In this document: positions 36,626 through 47,168 of the stretch, piece by piece
How the letters are laid out: each line of letters begins with the position of its first letter
Position numbering within the stretch: position 1 is the first letter of the stretch
Origin: Pedinophyceae sp. YPF-701
Lineage: Eukaryota; Chlorophyta; Pedinophyceae
Assembly: GCA_916048055.1 (NCBI GenBank)
Contig: CAJZHL010000024.1
Coordinates: forward strand, 248,001 to 312,000
Reading direction: 5' to 3'
Length of the DNA stretch: 64,000 bases
Made by a program: the position numbers and the translations under genes
The notes under the pieces: model-generated
What the model was told of the DNA's origin: nothing
What the model saw: only the letters and a program-made list of their open reading frames with translations
Database searches by the model: none

Positions 36626-37015
36626 TGACCCCCATCACCAGTACAGCTCAGTATAGAATCGGTGCGACAATCGCGTCCACTGGGCGCCACAATCATCCAG
36701 AAAGGGGCGGCCGAGCGGGACGGCAGCCAAGACTCTCAAAGACTGCGTGACCGCTCGCAGACGAGCGACCGTGCAGCGCAGGTGCCGGTAGGACGCACGT
36801 GCACGATCAAACTGCTGTCTCCGCACTCACAACCCAGAAGCACAGCCACGCACTCCCTCCAGAACCCCACCCGCATTCGCACCGCCGCCTGCGATGCACC
36901 ATCCACCCGGCTCTCAACCCCCCACCCCCCGCCTTCACAGCACACGTGCGTATGCGCGCACGTGCGCACCGCACCCGTGCCCCCACGACCGACGTCCCCA
37001 GACCCCCTCCCTGAC
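36626..37015. other. Convergent spacer between the glycan enzyme and the carrier
   Basis: Short 3' flanks of two convergent genes. Slightly lower GC than the surroundings; nothing recognisable inside. Confidence 0.5.
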
Positions 37016-39340
37016 TCAGGCCGGCACCGCCGACACACGCACGATGAATACGGCGAGCCAGACTGCGACGGGGACGACCCCCGCGGCGTAGACGCGCGTC
37101 AGGAGCGCCTCGTAGCGCGTCCGGAGCTGCACGGTCGTCTTGTGTCGCGGGATGCACCCGAGCAGCATCTGCGCTGGCGGCATGCAGGATTGGAGCAGGA
37201 CGGCGACGTGGACGGCTTTGCTGGAGATGGCCTGCGCGGTGATGACGCCCTTGGCGACGAGGGTGGTGTAGAGGAGGAGCGTGAGGCCTGCGCGAAGGAG
37301 GGGCTGGGGTGAACGAGGTGAGTGAGGTTAAGAGGGGGGTTTAAATGCTTCTGAAGTCTTGTGTGAGAGGAGGGGAGTGTTGGGGGGGGATTTGCGTGGG
37401 AGGAGGTGTGGATGGCGACTGCGTCGCGTTGCGAAAGCGTGCGCGGAGCGAGGGCGTTGCCCGAGAGCAGCGCAAAGTTCGAATCTCAGTCGTGGATTCT
37501 CGTCTGCCAGCGTCCGTCAACCACGGCGCACCTGGGACGAAGAGGAACCGCGACGCCGCGACGAGCATCGCCGCGGCCGCCTCGTGGCGCCCGGGCATGA
37601 TCAGCCGCCGCACGCGCGACGTCCACACGGGCCCGCCCACCAGCGTGTCGTCCGCGTCAGCCTGACCCAGGTGCTTGGGGAGGTGTATGAGGGACGCCAG
37701 CGCCAGCGACAGGACGGCGGGCGCCGCCGCAGTGAGCGACCGCAGCAGCTCCATCGCGCTCGCGGACGCCGCGGACAGCGCCTCGACCTCGATCGGGCCG
37801 GGCGTCGGCTGGGCGACGCCTGCAGTCGAGCAAAACGGTAACGCGCGTGTTTGCGCGCGGCGCGGGCCGCGGAAGGCGCCGCGGCTGCGAGCCCACGCAT
37901 GGAAAATTCGGCAAAAAGCAGCTGCGGCAACGGAGGGCGCTCGCGGCGCCGCGCGCGGTCGCGGGAAGGAGGAGGAGGAGGAGGCTGCGCACGCACCGAA
38001 CGCGAGGTCCGCCATGCCCTCCATCCGGCCGAACGCGAGTCCCGCGAGCGTGGCGAGGAGCGGGACGCTGAACGCGACCGGCCCCCACCACCGCAGCGCC
38101 CGCCCCGGCAACAAACCGAGCATGTACGCCTTTCGCGCCCCCACGTCCTCCGCGTCCACCGTCCGCCGCGCCCACCTGCGCAGACCACAACGAATCAATC
38201 AATCTCGCGCTCGTCGTCCCATGCGCGAACATCGTCGCCACGGCCGCGGTCAGAGGACCGCCGCCATCACTAAACGTCGGTTTGCGCGCCTCGCCGCACC
38301 TGTCGATGGCCTCCACGTCCACGCTCGCGGCCCGCGCGTCCGGCCCGACCTCCGCGCCCCCCGCGCCCCCCTCCCCGCCCCGCGCCTCCTCCCGCACGCT
38401 CCCCACCACCGCCGCCGGCCCCCTCCGCGCGACCGCGCTCCCGCTCTCCGCCCGCAGCGCCTCCGCCGCCGCCACCATCCGCTTCGCGACGCCCGCCCAC
38501 GCCGACGTCGTGAGGCCCCAGAACACCGGCGTCCACACCGCCAGCGCCAGCCCGGTCGACAGAGCACTATGCGCGTACAACTCCGCGCTCGACGACAGCA
38601 GCAGCACCGACAGCGGCAGCGTCAGCGCGTTGCCGAGCACGCACGACAGCCCGACCCATTCCCGCCACCCCGTCGCGCCGGCCGCCATTGGCGGCAGCAG
38701 CGCCATCTCGGCGCCGGGCACGCCTACGGCCGACGCCGTCGACGCCGCGATGGCCGCGGCGGGGGAGACTCCGGCGGCGGGGAGGCCGCCCGGGGGCGCG
38801 GGGAGCCCGCCGGGCGTCCTGCGGCGGTCCAGGCGTTCGAGACGCCCTAGGGCTGACTCAGCCAGCCACCCACAGAGGCGCCCCGCGGCGAGCTGGAAGG
38901 TCATCATGCCGAGGACGAAGAGGAGGTTGTCGCGCGTGAGGATGTCCGTGGACGCCACGAGGCCGCTGCGGGGCGGGGCGGCGGGCGCCGGGGCGTTTCG
39001 ATTGGCGTCAAGGGAATCCTCGATTCAAGCAGGTGGGAACGAGACGGGATTCCAGGTCTGCTCGCGCGCCGCCACAACTACCACGCTTCTGTGCGCGCGC
39101 GCCCAGCGGCAGCGTCGCGGCACCACGTCATCGGCGCACTCCCCCCGCGCAAACCAAACAACCCCCCGCGCACCTGTACAGGAGACACGCCGGCGCGAAG
39201 ACGTGGAACGACAGCGCGCTCAGCACCGCGGACGTCGCCTCCGGGAGCTTCTTGCTGTTCAGAAGCGCCTTGAGCAGTGCCGCAGCCAGCACAATCTGTA
39301 CCGCTGCGTTCCCGGTCGCGCTCAGCGCGCCCGACTCCAC
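37016..39340 (-). CDS. Auxin-efflux-carrier / PIN-LIKES family membrane transporter
   Basis: Exons in transcript order: about 39340-39174 (start unresolved), 38965-38300, 38175-37997, 37819-37532 and 37287-37016, at least 523 aa. The N-terminal half shows about five membrane segments (AVQIVLAAALLKALL; SAVLSALSFHVFAPACLLY; LLFVLGMMTFQLAAGRLCGW; LSCVLGNALTLPLSVLLLSS; TGLALAVWTPVFWGLTTS). A long Ala/Gly/Glu-rich loop follows, then about five more segments (WGPVAFSVPLLATLAGLAFG; APAVLSLALASLIHLP; LTLLLYTTLVAKGVITAQ; VAVLLQSCMPPAQMLLG; GVVPVAVWLAVFIVRVS). This matches the 5 + loop + 5 layout of the Mem_trans family, which in plants moves auxin at the ER or plasma membrane; the substrate here is unknown. 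No ATG is present just upstream of the first membrane segment, so an upstream exon is likely. The stop codon lies in a TGAGTCA palindrome. Confidence 0.8.
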
Positions 39341-41151
39341 CGCGGCGCCCAGAGCCCCCGCGCCCGCCGCGCCGCGCCGCCGCCGCGCGCCCCTGCGGTC
39401 CCCGCGGGCCCACGCCGCGCAGCGGACCGTTTCCGCTCCGCGTGCGCGCGCAGCGGGGGCGCGCCGCGACGTCCCTGCGAGCAGGTTCCGCGGTGCGACG
39501 CGATATTGCGAGAGTTCGTGGCAGTGCGGAGGGGGTCGGGGCCGCGAGACCGATCGGATGTCGCGTCGTGTCGCGATCCGGGGCCTGGGTAGAGGTGGTG
39601 CCACTGGGTATCGCGGCGTGCGCGTCGCGGGCGGGCTGCGACGCGCCCGCGGGCCTCCGCGCGCATGTCCGGTGTACCAGCGAGGTCCACGCAATGCGAT
39701 CGGCCGTGAAACGCGCGCACGGCCCCCAAGCGCCCGGCAGTGCCTCGCGAGCCCTGCAGGCTTGGGTCCCACCTGCACACCCCCACGACGGTGCCCCTCC
39801 CGCGTACGCGCCGTGCAGCGAACCCTGAGTCGCCTCGGACCTGATCCGCGCCGCCGATCGAACTCCCCCCCCCCGCGCCCGCGCGTGTGCATCGCCCAGG
39901 CCTACGCCGAGCCCACGGACGGTCGAGACGCCGCGGCGCCGCCGGATCCGCAGCTCGCGGTGCGCTGGAGCGCTGCAGGCGTCGCGCGCCTGCGGGACCG
40001 CGCGCAGAGCGGCTCTGGGCGCGGGCGCAGGGACGTGCGACACGCGCTGGTGCACTGCTGCGCGCACAGTGGCTGGACGGCCGCCGATGGGCCCCATTTC
40101 CGGCACCAGGTGGCTTGTGAGTTGCGGGAGGGGGCGTCCGGGGCGGCCCGAGAACCCGGGGCGCCTGGCGGGCACCCGTCAGGGGGGGAGCGCGCTGCAT
40201 GACCGACAGACGGGGTCGTCCGCGGGCCGCGCGGGGCTTGAGGGCCGGCGTCGTGCGGAGGGCGTCTACAGCTCATCGCTTGCGAGCGCGGAAGTCTCGC
40301 AGAGAGCGGGAGGACAGCCCAGCTCGAGCTTCGCCCGCCGCTTAGGTACGTCCGCCTTGCGCCGCGCCACAGCAGGCTTTCGTGGCCCGCAGGGATATCT
40401 CGAGCTCGCAACGGATTCACCGACCCTGCGCGCGTCGTTCTGATCCTCTCTGACACCGCTCGGCGCCGCGCGCGGAGGGTGGCTTCGAGTACTAATTGCG
40501 GCACACGCGCCACGCGCGGACTTCCCGGCCCTCCCTTTCCGCATTCGCGCGCTGTCCGTTCTCCGACACGCCTTCAAGTTCGAGAAACTTGCGCGTTCGT
40601 CCCGGATATCAGCCGCAGCGCGCCTCCTAGCTGCGGAGGCGCAAGGGCTCCCTCCGGCGCCCGCGAGGCGACGAACGCCGCCCATCGCCACGCACACCGA
40701 ATGCTCTGAACCAGAGCTACCTGGTTTCGCTTGATTCGCGCCCGCGCACCCACCACACGATCCACGCGGCGAGGACACTTGTCCCGCCACGGCGCCCTGG
40801 CTGCGCAATTCACGTCGCCGCCCCCCCCTGCGGCTCCGCCGCCCCGGCCGGGCACTCCCCACTTTCAAACGCCCGCTCCGCGCCCACACACACGCGCCGC
40901 GGCGGCCCCACCCACGCGAGCACCGTGCCGTGCCCCCTCTGGTCGGTGCTCCCGCGGCCCGCCGCCCCCCCCCCCAGAAACCGCCCATTCGACGCCCCCA
41001 GGCGCACACCCGCACCCGTTACAGCGCGCCCGTGGCCGCTTTCGTGCGCATGGAGCGCCTGCGCCTCCTCCCGCGCCCAGAGAGCCGCTCCCAGATCCCG
41101 CTCGCGGCCCGGTGCGACGCAGGCAGCGCTGGAGGCGACTGAGGGGCCAGG
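39341..41151. promoter_or_regulatory. Divergent 1.8-kb spacer between the carrier and the OSCA channel
   Basis: Expected to include the missing first exon of the carrier and two promoters. Both strands carry long frames, but composition is Arg/Ala-rich and no motif is convincing. Confidence 0.4.
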
Positions 41152-44100
41152 ATGAAGTCGTCCGAGTTCTACACAGCCATCTGGCTGAACGCCCTGATCG
41201 TGCGCCCGCCGCCCGCCCCGCCCCGCCGCGCACGCGGCGTTCACCGCGCGCGCACCGCCATCCCGCCCCGTGACGCCCCGGCGCTTTCGCGAACCGCTCG
41301 GCTCCGCCGCTCCTCCGCAGGGCGCGATCGTTCTCGCGCTGTTCGTGTGGCTCCGGAAGATCGACGCCACGCACCGGTTCTACAACGCGCGCCTGTACAG
41401 GTGGGGACACCCCTCCGCTGCCGCCGCTGCCGCCGCGCCGCCGCCGCGCACGACGACGCCGCCTGCCACGGGCACGCGTCCGTGCGCACCCGCCCAGCGA
41501 CCACCCTCTCGCCACGACAACCCCCCCCCTCACACACACAAGCACCAACACACCGTGTCCGCGCCACGCCTCCCCCGCAGCACCCGGGTCCACAACAAGC
41601 CCCGCAAGCTCATCAACTCGGTCTACCCATGGTACGCGCCCCGCTCACACACCCCCCAGACAGCCCACGACACCATGTGCAAACGCACAGCCACGCCCCC
41701 TCCTCCCACCGAACCCCCGCCTCCGCCCCCGCCCTCAAGCTCCAACACCCCCCCCTTCAACACAACCCCCCCTGACGCAGGAAGTGGATCGTCCCGCTGT
41801 TCCGCATCACAGAGGACGAGGTCATCGACACGGCGGGTCTCGACGCCGTGCTCCTTCTGCGCGCGATGCGCTTCGGGATCTACCTCTTCGCGATCCTCTC
41901 GTTCTTCGGCCTCGCGATGCTCATCCCCGTCGACGTCACCGCGGACTACGTCGCGTTCGTGCAGAACCAGCGCGCCATCAACGCGCCCGGGTCCGACGAG
42001 CTGCCCATCCTGGAGGACCTCGACGAGTGCGTGCGCCCGCCCGCCCGCCCGCCCGCTGCCCCGGCGGGCCTCCCCTGCGCAGGCGTGTGCGCCACGCCGT
42101 GCAGCGCCAACGCGTGCGCGCCGCACGTCTCTGCGCGCCCGCGTTTGCACTCTCCGATCGCTCCGCTCACGTACCGGACATTCCCGATTCCTCGTTCTCT
42201 GTTTCACATCTGCGTCTGTCAGGCGGGCATATCTGCTCGTCTGTCGGGCGCGCACGTCCCCGCTGGACGGGTCCATTCACCCGCGCCCTCCCCCGGCCCC
42301 GCAGGCTCAACATGTCGAACGTCCGCGTCGGCTCCAAGCGCCTGTACGCCCACGCGGCCATGGCCTGGATCATGACGCTCGCCGTGTTCTACCTCGCCAA
42401 CTGCTTCCACAAGGACATGGTCGCGCTGCGCCTGCGCTTCCTCGCGACGCAGCCGCCCTCGGGCTCGACGCACGCCGCGCTCCTGCGCGACATCCCCGGC
42501 ACGCGCGCCGGCACCAAGCCCGTGCGCGCGGTGCAGATCATCGACGAGGTGCGCACGCACACAAACGGGGAGGGGGGGTGTGTTGTGGGGTGTTGTGTTG
42601 CTCTCGCGTCCGGCTCACGGACACCGCGCTCTGCGCCCGCCCGTCGAGCACCGGTCCCAGCAGTTCCCAACCAGTCTCGGATCCTCGACTGCCGTTCCCG
42701 CGCAGGTCCTCTTCTTCCTCCCCGGGTGCCTGAAGCGCCCGATCCTCTCGCGCGCCGACGCCGTGGTCCGCAAGATGGACGAGGTCGCGCAGGAGCAGAT
42801 CCGCAAGGCCAAGGCCGGCATGGCCCGCCGCAGCTCCCGCAAGGCCGGCCTCACCGACTGCGAGAACGGCGAGTGCACCGTGGAGCTGTCCCGCAAGGGC
42901 CGCCTCCAGCGCGCGCTCGACGGCGAGGCCAACCCGGCGCTCTACATCGGCCGCACGCAGTCCGCCGCGGTCCCCGCGCTCAAGGGCGACATCGAGTCGG
43001 GCGGGGGGGGCTCGAACACCGAGACGTCGCAGCCCGGGTCGGCCACGCCGCCGACGAAGTTCGCGGTCGTGGAGGACCCGAAGACCGGCGTCGCGAAGGT
43101 CGTCAAGGTGGACGACCCGTTCAAGGAGCTCCCGCGCATCCACGACGTCCGCGCCGCGGTGGACGCCGACGCCGAGACGGCCGAGTTCTTCGCGTACGCC
43201 GAGGCGCGGGACCGCCCCGTGACGTTCGACGAGTCGGTCGCGGTGCCGTTCAAGACGATCTTCGGCGACCTCGTCGACGCGGTGCACCCCGTCAAGGACT
43301 TCACGCGCGCCCAGGCGCTGCTCAACGAGTTCAGCGCCATCAAGGCGCGCGCGCAGCTGACCGCGGACGTGTACCACACGACGATGGCGCGGCAGCGCGA
43401 CATCAAGCACAAGTTCGTGAAGCCGCGCGGCGTCTTCGGCGGCGCGGCGCCCACGTGCAAGGCCGACGCCGAGTGGCTCAACGCCACGTACGGCGAGAAG
43501 ACCAAGCCCAAGGTTGAGAGCCTCGAGTTCTTCGCGGCGCGCATGGAGCGCCTGAAGGCGCTGCTCGACGAGGAGCGCGTCGCCGTCGTCAAGAAGGAGG
43601 CCCCCGCGGCGTTCGTCACCTTCAACAAGCGTTGGGCCGCCGCCGTGGCCGCCGACGGCATGGTGCACCCGGACCTGCGGAACTGGACGACGGACCCGGC
43701 GCCGGAGCCCGAGGACGTGTACTGGCACGCCCTGCGCCTGCGCGGCTGGGAGCGCTTCCTCCGCTCCTGCCTCGTCAACGGCACCATCGCGCTGGCCATC
43801 ATCTTCTTCTCGATTCCCGTCGGGTTCATCCAGGCCCTGCTCGCCGTCGAGCGCTGGGAGAACGTCGTCGTCCTCAAGAGCATCGTCGGCGTCGACGCGA
43901 TCCGCAAGTTCCTCGTCGGGTTCCTCCCCGGCCTGGCCATGGTGATTGTGCTCGCCGTGCTCCCGCCGCTCCTGGCGCTGCTCGGGAAGATCCAGGGGCT
44001 CGAGTCCTTCAGCCGCATCGACGGCTTCGTCGTGTCCCGCTTCTTCCTCTTCCAGATCCTCGTCGTCTTCTTCATGAACGTCGGCGCCGCGGCCTTCTCC

Positions 44101-45199
44101 GAGCAGATCGACAAGATCTTCTCCGACCCCGGAATCATCCCGGACCTGCTCGCGAACAACGTGCCGTCGGCCTCGGACTTCTTCCTCTCGTACACGCTCG
44201 TCCGGGGCGTCCTCCAGCCCTGCCTGAAGCTCCTGAACGTCCCGAAGCTGGCCATCTACTTGCTGCGGCTCAAGTTCGCGCCCACGGAGCGCGCGAAGCA
44301 GGCGGTGATCGAGTCGAGCAACCGGAAGCTCGGGCCGGTCCTGCCCGTGCTGACCATGGCGTTCTTCCTCGGGCTCGTCTACGCGCCGCTCAACGCACTC
44401 ATGTGCGTCGTCACCCTGGTGAGTGTGCCCCCCCCCGCCCGCCGATGAATCAACTCACGCACAACTCAAACAAGCGCACGACACGCACACCGCACAGCGC
44501 TCTCTCCGAACGCCGCACGCCCGCCGCGGCGCACCCACACCCCCCCTGGAACCCCAGAAACACACACGCAAAGCAAGGACGACGCATTCCAACCCCCCCC
44601 CCGCCCCCCCGTCCTTCCCCTCCCTCGCGTCGCAGATCTTCTTCTGCATGCACTTCATCGTGCTCAAGTACCAGACGGTCTTCATCGACCACGGCACGTA
44701 CGAGACCGGCGGCCGCCTGTGGCCCACCATCTTCAACCAGATCATGATCTCCCTCCTGTTCGGCCAGCTCGTGACGCTCGGCGTCCTGGGCCTCAACGAG
44801 GCCGGCGGCGCGGCCTCCATGTGCATCCCGCTGCCCATCATGGCCGCGGCCTTCTGGTACTACCAGACGAAGCTCTACGCAAAGCCTCTGTCGATCTTGT
44901 CGCTGAGGACCTGCATGGACCTGGACGAGGTGCAGCGCGTGGACCGGAACCTCGAGGCCGGCGGCAAGGTCCTCCGCGACGGGTTCTTCCGGCACCCCGC
45001 GCTCAACATCACGCACGACGACTGCGACGCCGTCATCGCCGAGTGCAAGGAGTGCCTCGAGCACGTGCGCGAGTACGAGCGCATGCGGTCGCCGGACTAC
45101 GAGGAGGACACGAACGCGGAGACGTACAACGCGGCGGAGAAGGACGACGCGCTCGAGCAGCGCCGCGAAGCGCGCACCGACGGCGACGACTCCGCGTGA
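41152..45199 (+). CDS. OSCA: OSCA/CSC1-type mechanosensitive cation channel (981 aa)
   Basis: Exons 41152-41199, 41321-41400, 41581-41631, 41781-42026, 42305-42548, 42706-44418 and 44636-45199; frames close exactly. Members are plasma- or organelle-membrane channels opened by osmotic stress or membrane tension and passing Ca2+. Visible are the N-terminal membrane segment (WLNALI/GAIVLALFVWL), the hallmark KWIVPLFRITEDEVIDTAGL followed by DAVLLLRAMRFGIYLFAIL, the third segment (AMAWIMTLAVFYLANC), the soluble RNA-recognition-like domain with insertions (about 230-580), and then the conserved channel core (ALAIIFFSIPVGFIQALLAV; FLPGLAMVIVLAVLPPLLAL; FFLFQILVVFFMNVGAAAFS; VLTMAFFLGLVYAPLNALM). 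The cytosolic tail is acidic (DYEEDTNAETYNAAEKDD). The intracellular domain is longer than in many relatives, carrying a Ser/Gly/Thr-rich insertion near SGGGGSNTETSQPG. Confidence 0.93.
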
Positions 45200-47168
45200 G
45201 CGCGCGCGCCCGACCGCGGCGCCCGCGGAGACCCAGGGCCGAGCTCTCTCTCGGGCCCGCCGGCGCGCGGCTGGACGAGCGGCGCGGAGCGGCGGAGGCG
45301 GGGTCTCGCGTTGCGCGCGGCGCTGCATTGGTTTTGGCTCGAGAAGGGACAAGATGTCTGCGCAAGACTGCGGCATGGCCAGCCTACCCGAATGCCGGCG
45401 CAACTATGCTGGTTCGTTCGTCCTGGAATCGATCGACAGAAGAAGGTTCCTTTCTTGACTGCCTGCCTATCGAAACACACCCCCCCTCACATGTCTGTTC
45501 GTGTAGACAAACCCCCCCCTTTCCCCAGTCGGGATCCAATCCCGACTCGACCCATCCCCGCCAAAACGTCTCCTTCTCCGGCCAGGAGCAGCGCCGCAGA
45601 GGCCGCTGAGAGGCGCGCCTGTCAGTCGTCGCTCCGAGCCCAGGACGCGCCGGCGACGGGCCTCCGTGTGACGCCGCCGTGCGCCGCTGGATGCGTGGCC
45701 GTCGTCTCGCCGTGAACGACCAAGAAGCTGCGCGATGCACGCGAAACGCCGGCACCGACCTCGCGCGACGCTCATGCTGCACATGCACCAGGCCTCGGCG
45801 ACCCTCCCCGCGGAGAGCCTGGCGACCGTCGCGCACAGCGCCGCTTCGCCGGCCTCTCGCGGGCCCGACGCGCACCGCGCGCGCCCTCTCGTCGGCCCCG
45901 CACAGCGCCCACAGTGTCCCGCGGGTGCTTCCGGGAGCACCCCCGCTGCGCTGCTGGCCGTTTCCGGCCGAAACCACAGCGCGAGGATCCGTCGAGACTG
46001 CCACAGCGACGCCGCGGTGCGCGGGGCGCCTCGCAGGCCGTCCCCCGCGCCTCGCGGCAGGCGGAGTGATGCAGGCGCAGGAGTTGTTCCGCGGCTCGCG
46101 GCGGCTGCGGGGCTCGTCGGCGCCGCGGAGCGCGAACTCCGCGATCACGGTGGACAGGGCGACGCGGCGGCGCGCGGCGCCGGCGGTTCCGCGCCGACGA
46201 GGTCGCACGCAAAAACGACCCGGTTCGACGGGGAACGGGGAATCGAACCCGGGGCACCAACGCGGCACTCAGGTTTCAAGGCTGGCTCTCAGCAGGGCCT
46301 ATCAAGCAGAGATAGGCTCTCGCGGCGGCGCCTTGGTATCTGATCAAATAGGACTTGAGAAGGCGACATGAAGGTCTCGACTCATGGGCCGATCGTGGTC
46401 TGCGATGCCGCCGCACGCGGTGAGCAGAAGCATGGCATGCCCGGCGCGCAGCCCCTTCTCGCAGCTGCGCACCCGGCGACTCGCGACGGGCCAAGAACAA
46501 CAACCGCTTGCAGGCGGTGCGATGTCCGGGCCAGGCGCGAGGCTCCGGGTGGCTGCTGCCCGGCCCGCTCTCACTGCTGGCTAGCGGCGCCCGTGGTGCA
46601 CGCGGGACGCTGTTTGCGCCCCCGCCAGCCCCTGCGACCCCACGCGATCACTTTCGCAGCATGGCAGCGTTCCAGCGTCGGTTGTTGGCGTTTCAGCAGG
46701 CACGCGCAGCTCGCCGCGGCTCGCCCTGGGTCGATGGGGCGGTGCTCTGCTGCCCGCTAGGCGTTGAGAGCTCGGTGCTGCGCGACGGCCTGACCGTCGT
46801 CGTCGGCCTGTACTCATTGGAGGTGTGCGACGGTGGCTGGCGTCTGAGGGCGCTCAAGGGGGCGGCGCTGCGACGACGTGGAGTCGACTGGATCAGCGAC
46901 ACTGCTTCGGCCGCGGACCAGCGTGAGACGCGCCCGCTGCAGTGCCGTGTGCAGGAAAGTTTGTCTCGGACAGAGAGATCGGTCCAGCGCTGTCCGGGGG
47001 CACCGGGCGTTCGGGCGTATCCACGTGCGTGTGCAATTCACATATTCGCGCTCGGATATCCGCCGCAGACGCCGTACGCGGCGATGCGCGGCACCGAAGG
47101 ATGTCGCACTGGCTTCCACCTCCTCCGCTCGCGAAATCAGTCCTGCCGGTGCCCCCGCGACGCAGGAG
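45200..47168. other. 2-kb spacer before the LRR gene
   Basis: Contains a B-box-like pol III sequence on the minus strand at 46239-46249 (described separately) and C-rich tracts near 45478-45525. An open frame (MAAFQRRLLAFQQARAARRG from 46661) might encode a small protein, but it has no support beyond being open. The frame of the LRR gene also extends upstream of its proposed start to 46878 with Arg-rich, unconvincing sequence. Confidence 0.4.
46218..46256 (-). other. tRNA T-arm / B-box-like sequence
   Basis: The minus strand reads GGTTCGATTCC (46239-46249), a perfect eukaryotic B-box, flanked by a potential T-stem with one mismatch. No matching acceptor 5' strand or clear anticodon arm is found upstream, so this is at best a tRNA relic. 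The arms CCGGTTCGA and TCGAACCCGG also form an inverted repeat. Confidence 0.3.

Noticed and set aside
39341-41151. Additional gene in the 1.8-kb spacer
   Set aside because: Several overlapping frames on both strands, none with membrane segments, domains or paired splice sites I could trust.
46200-46320. Complete tRNA gene
   Set aside because: Only the T-arm is convincing. No acceptor-stem partner or anticodon arm could be paired by eye.
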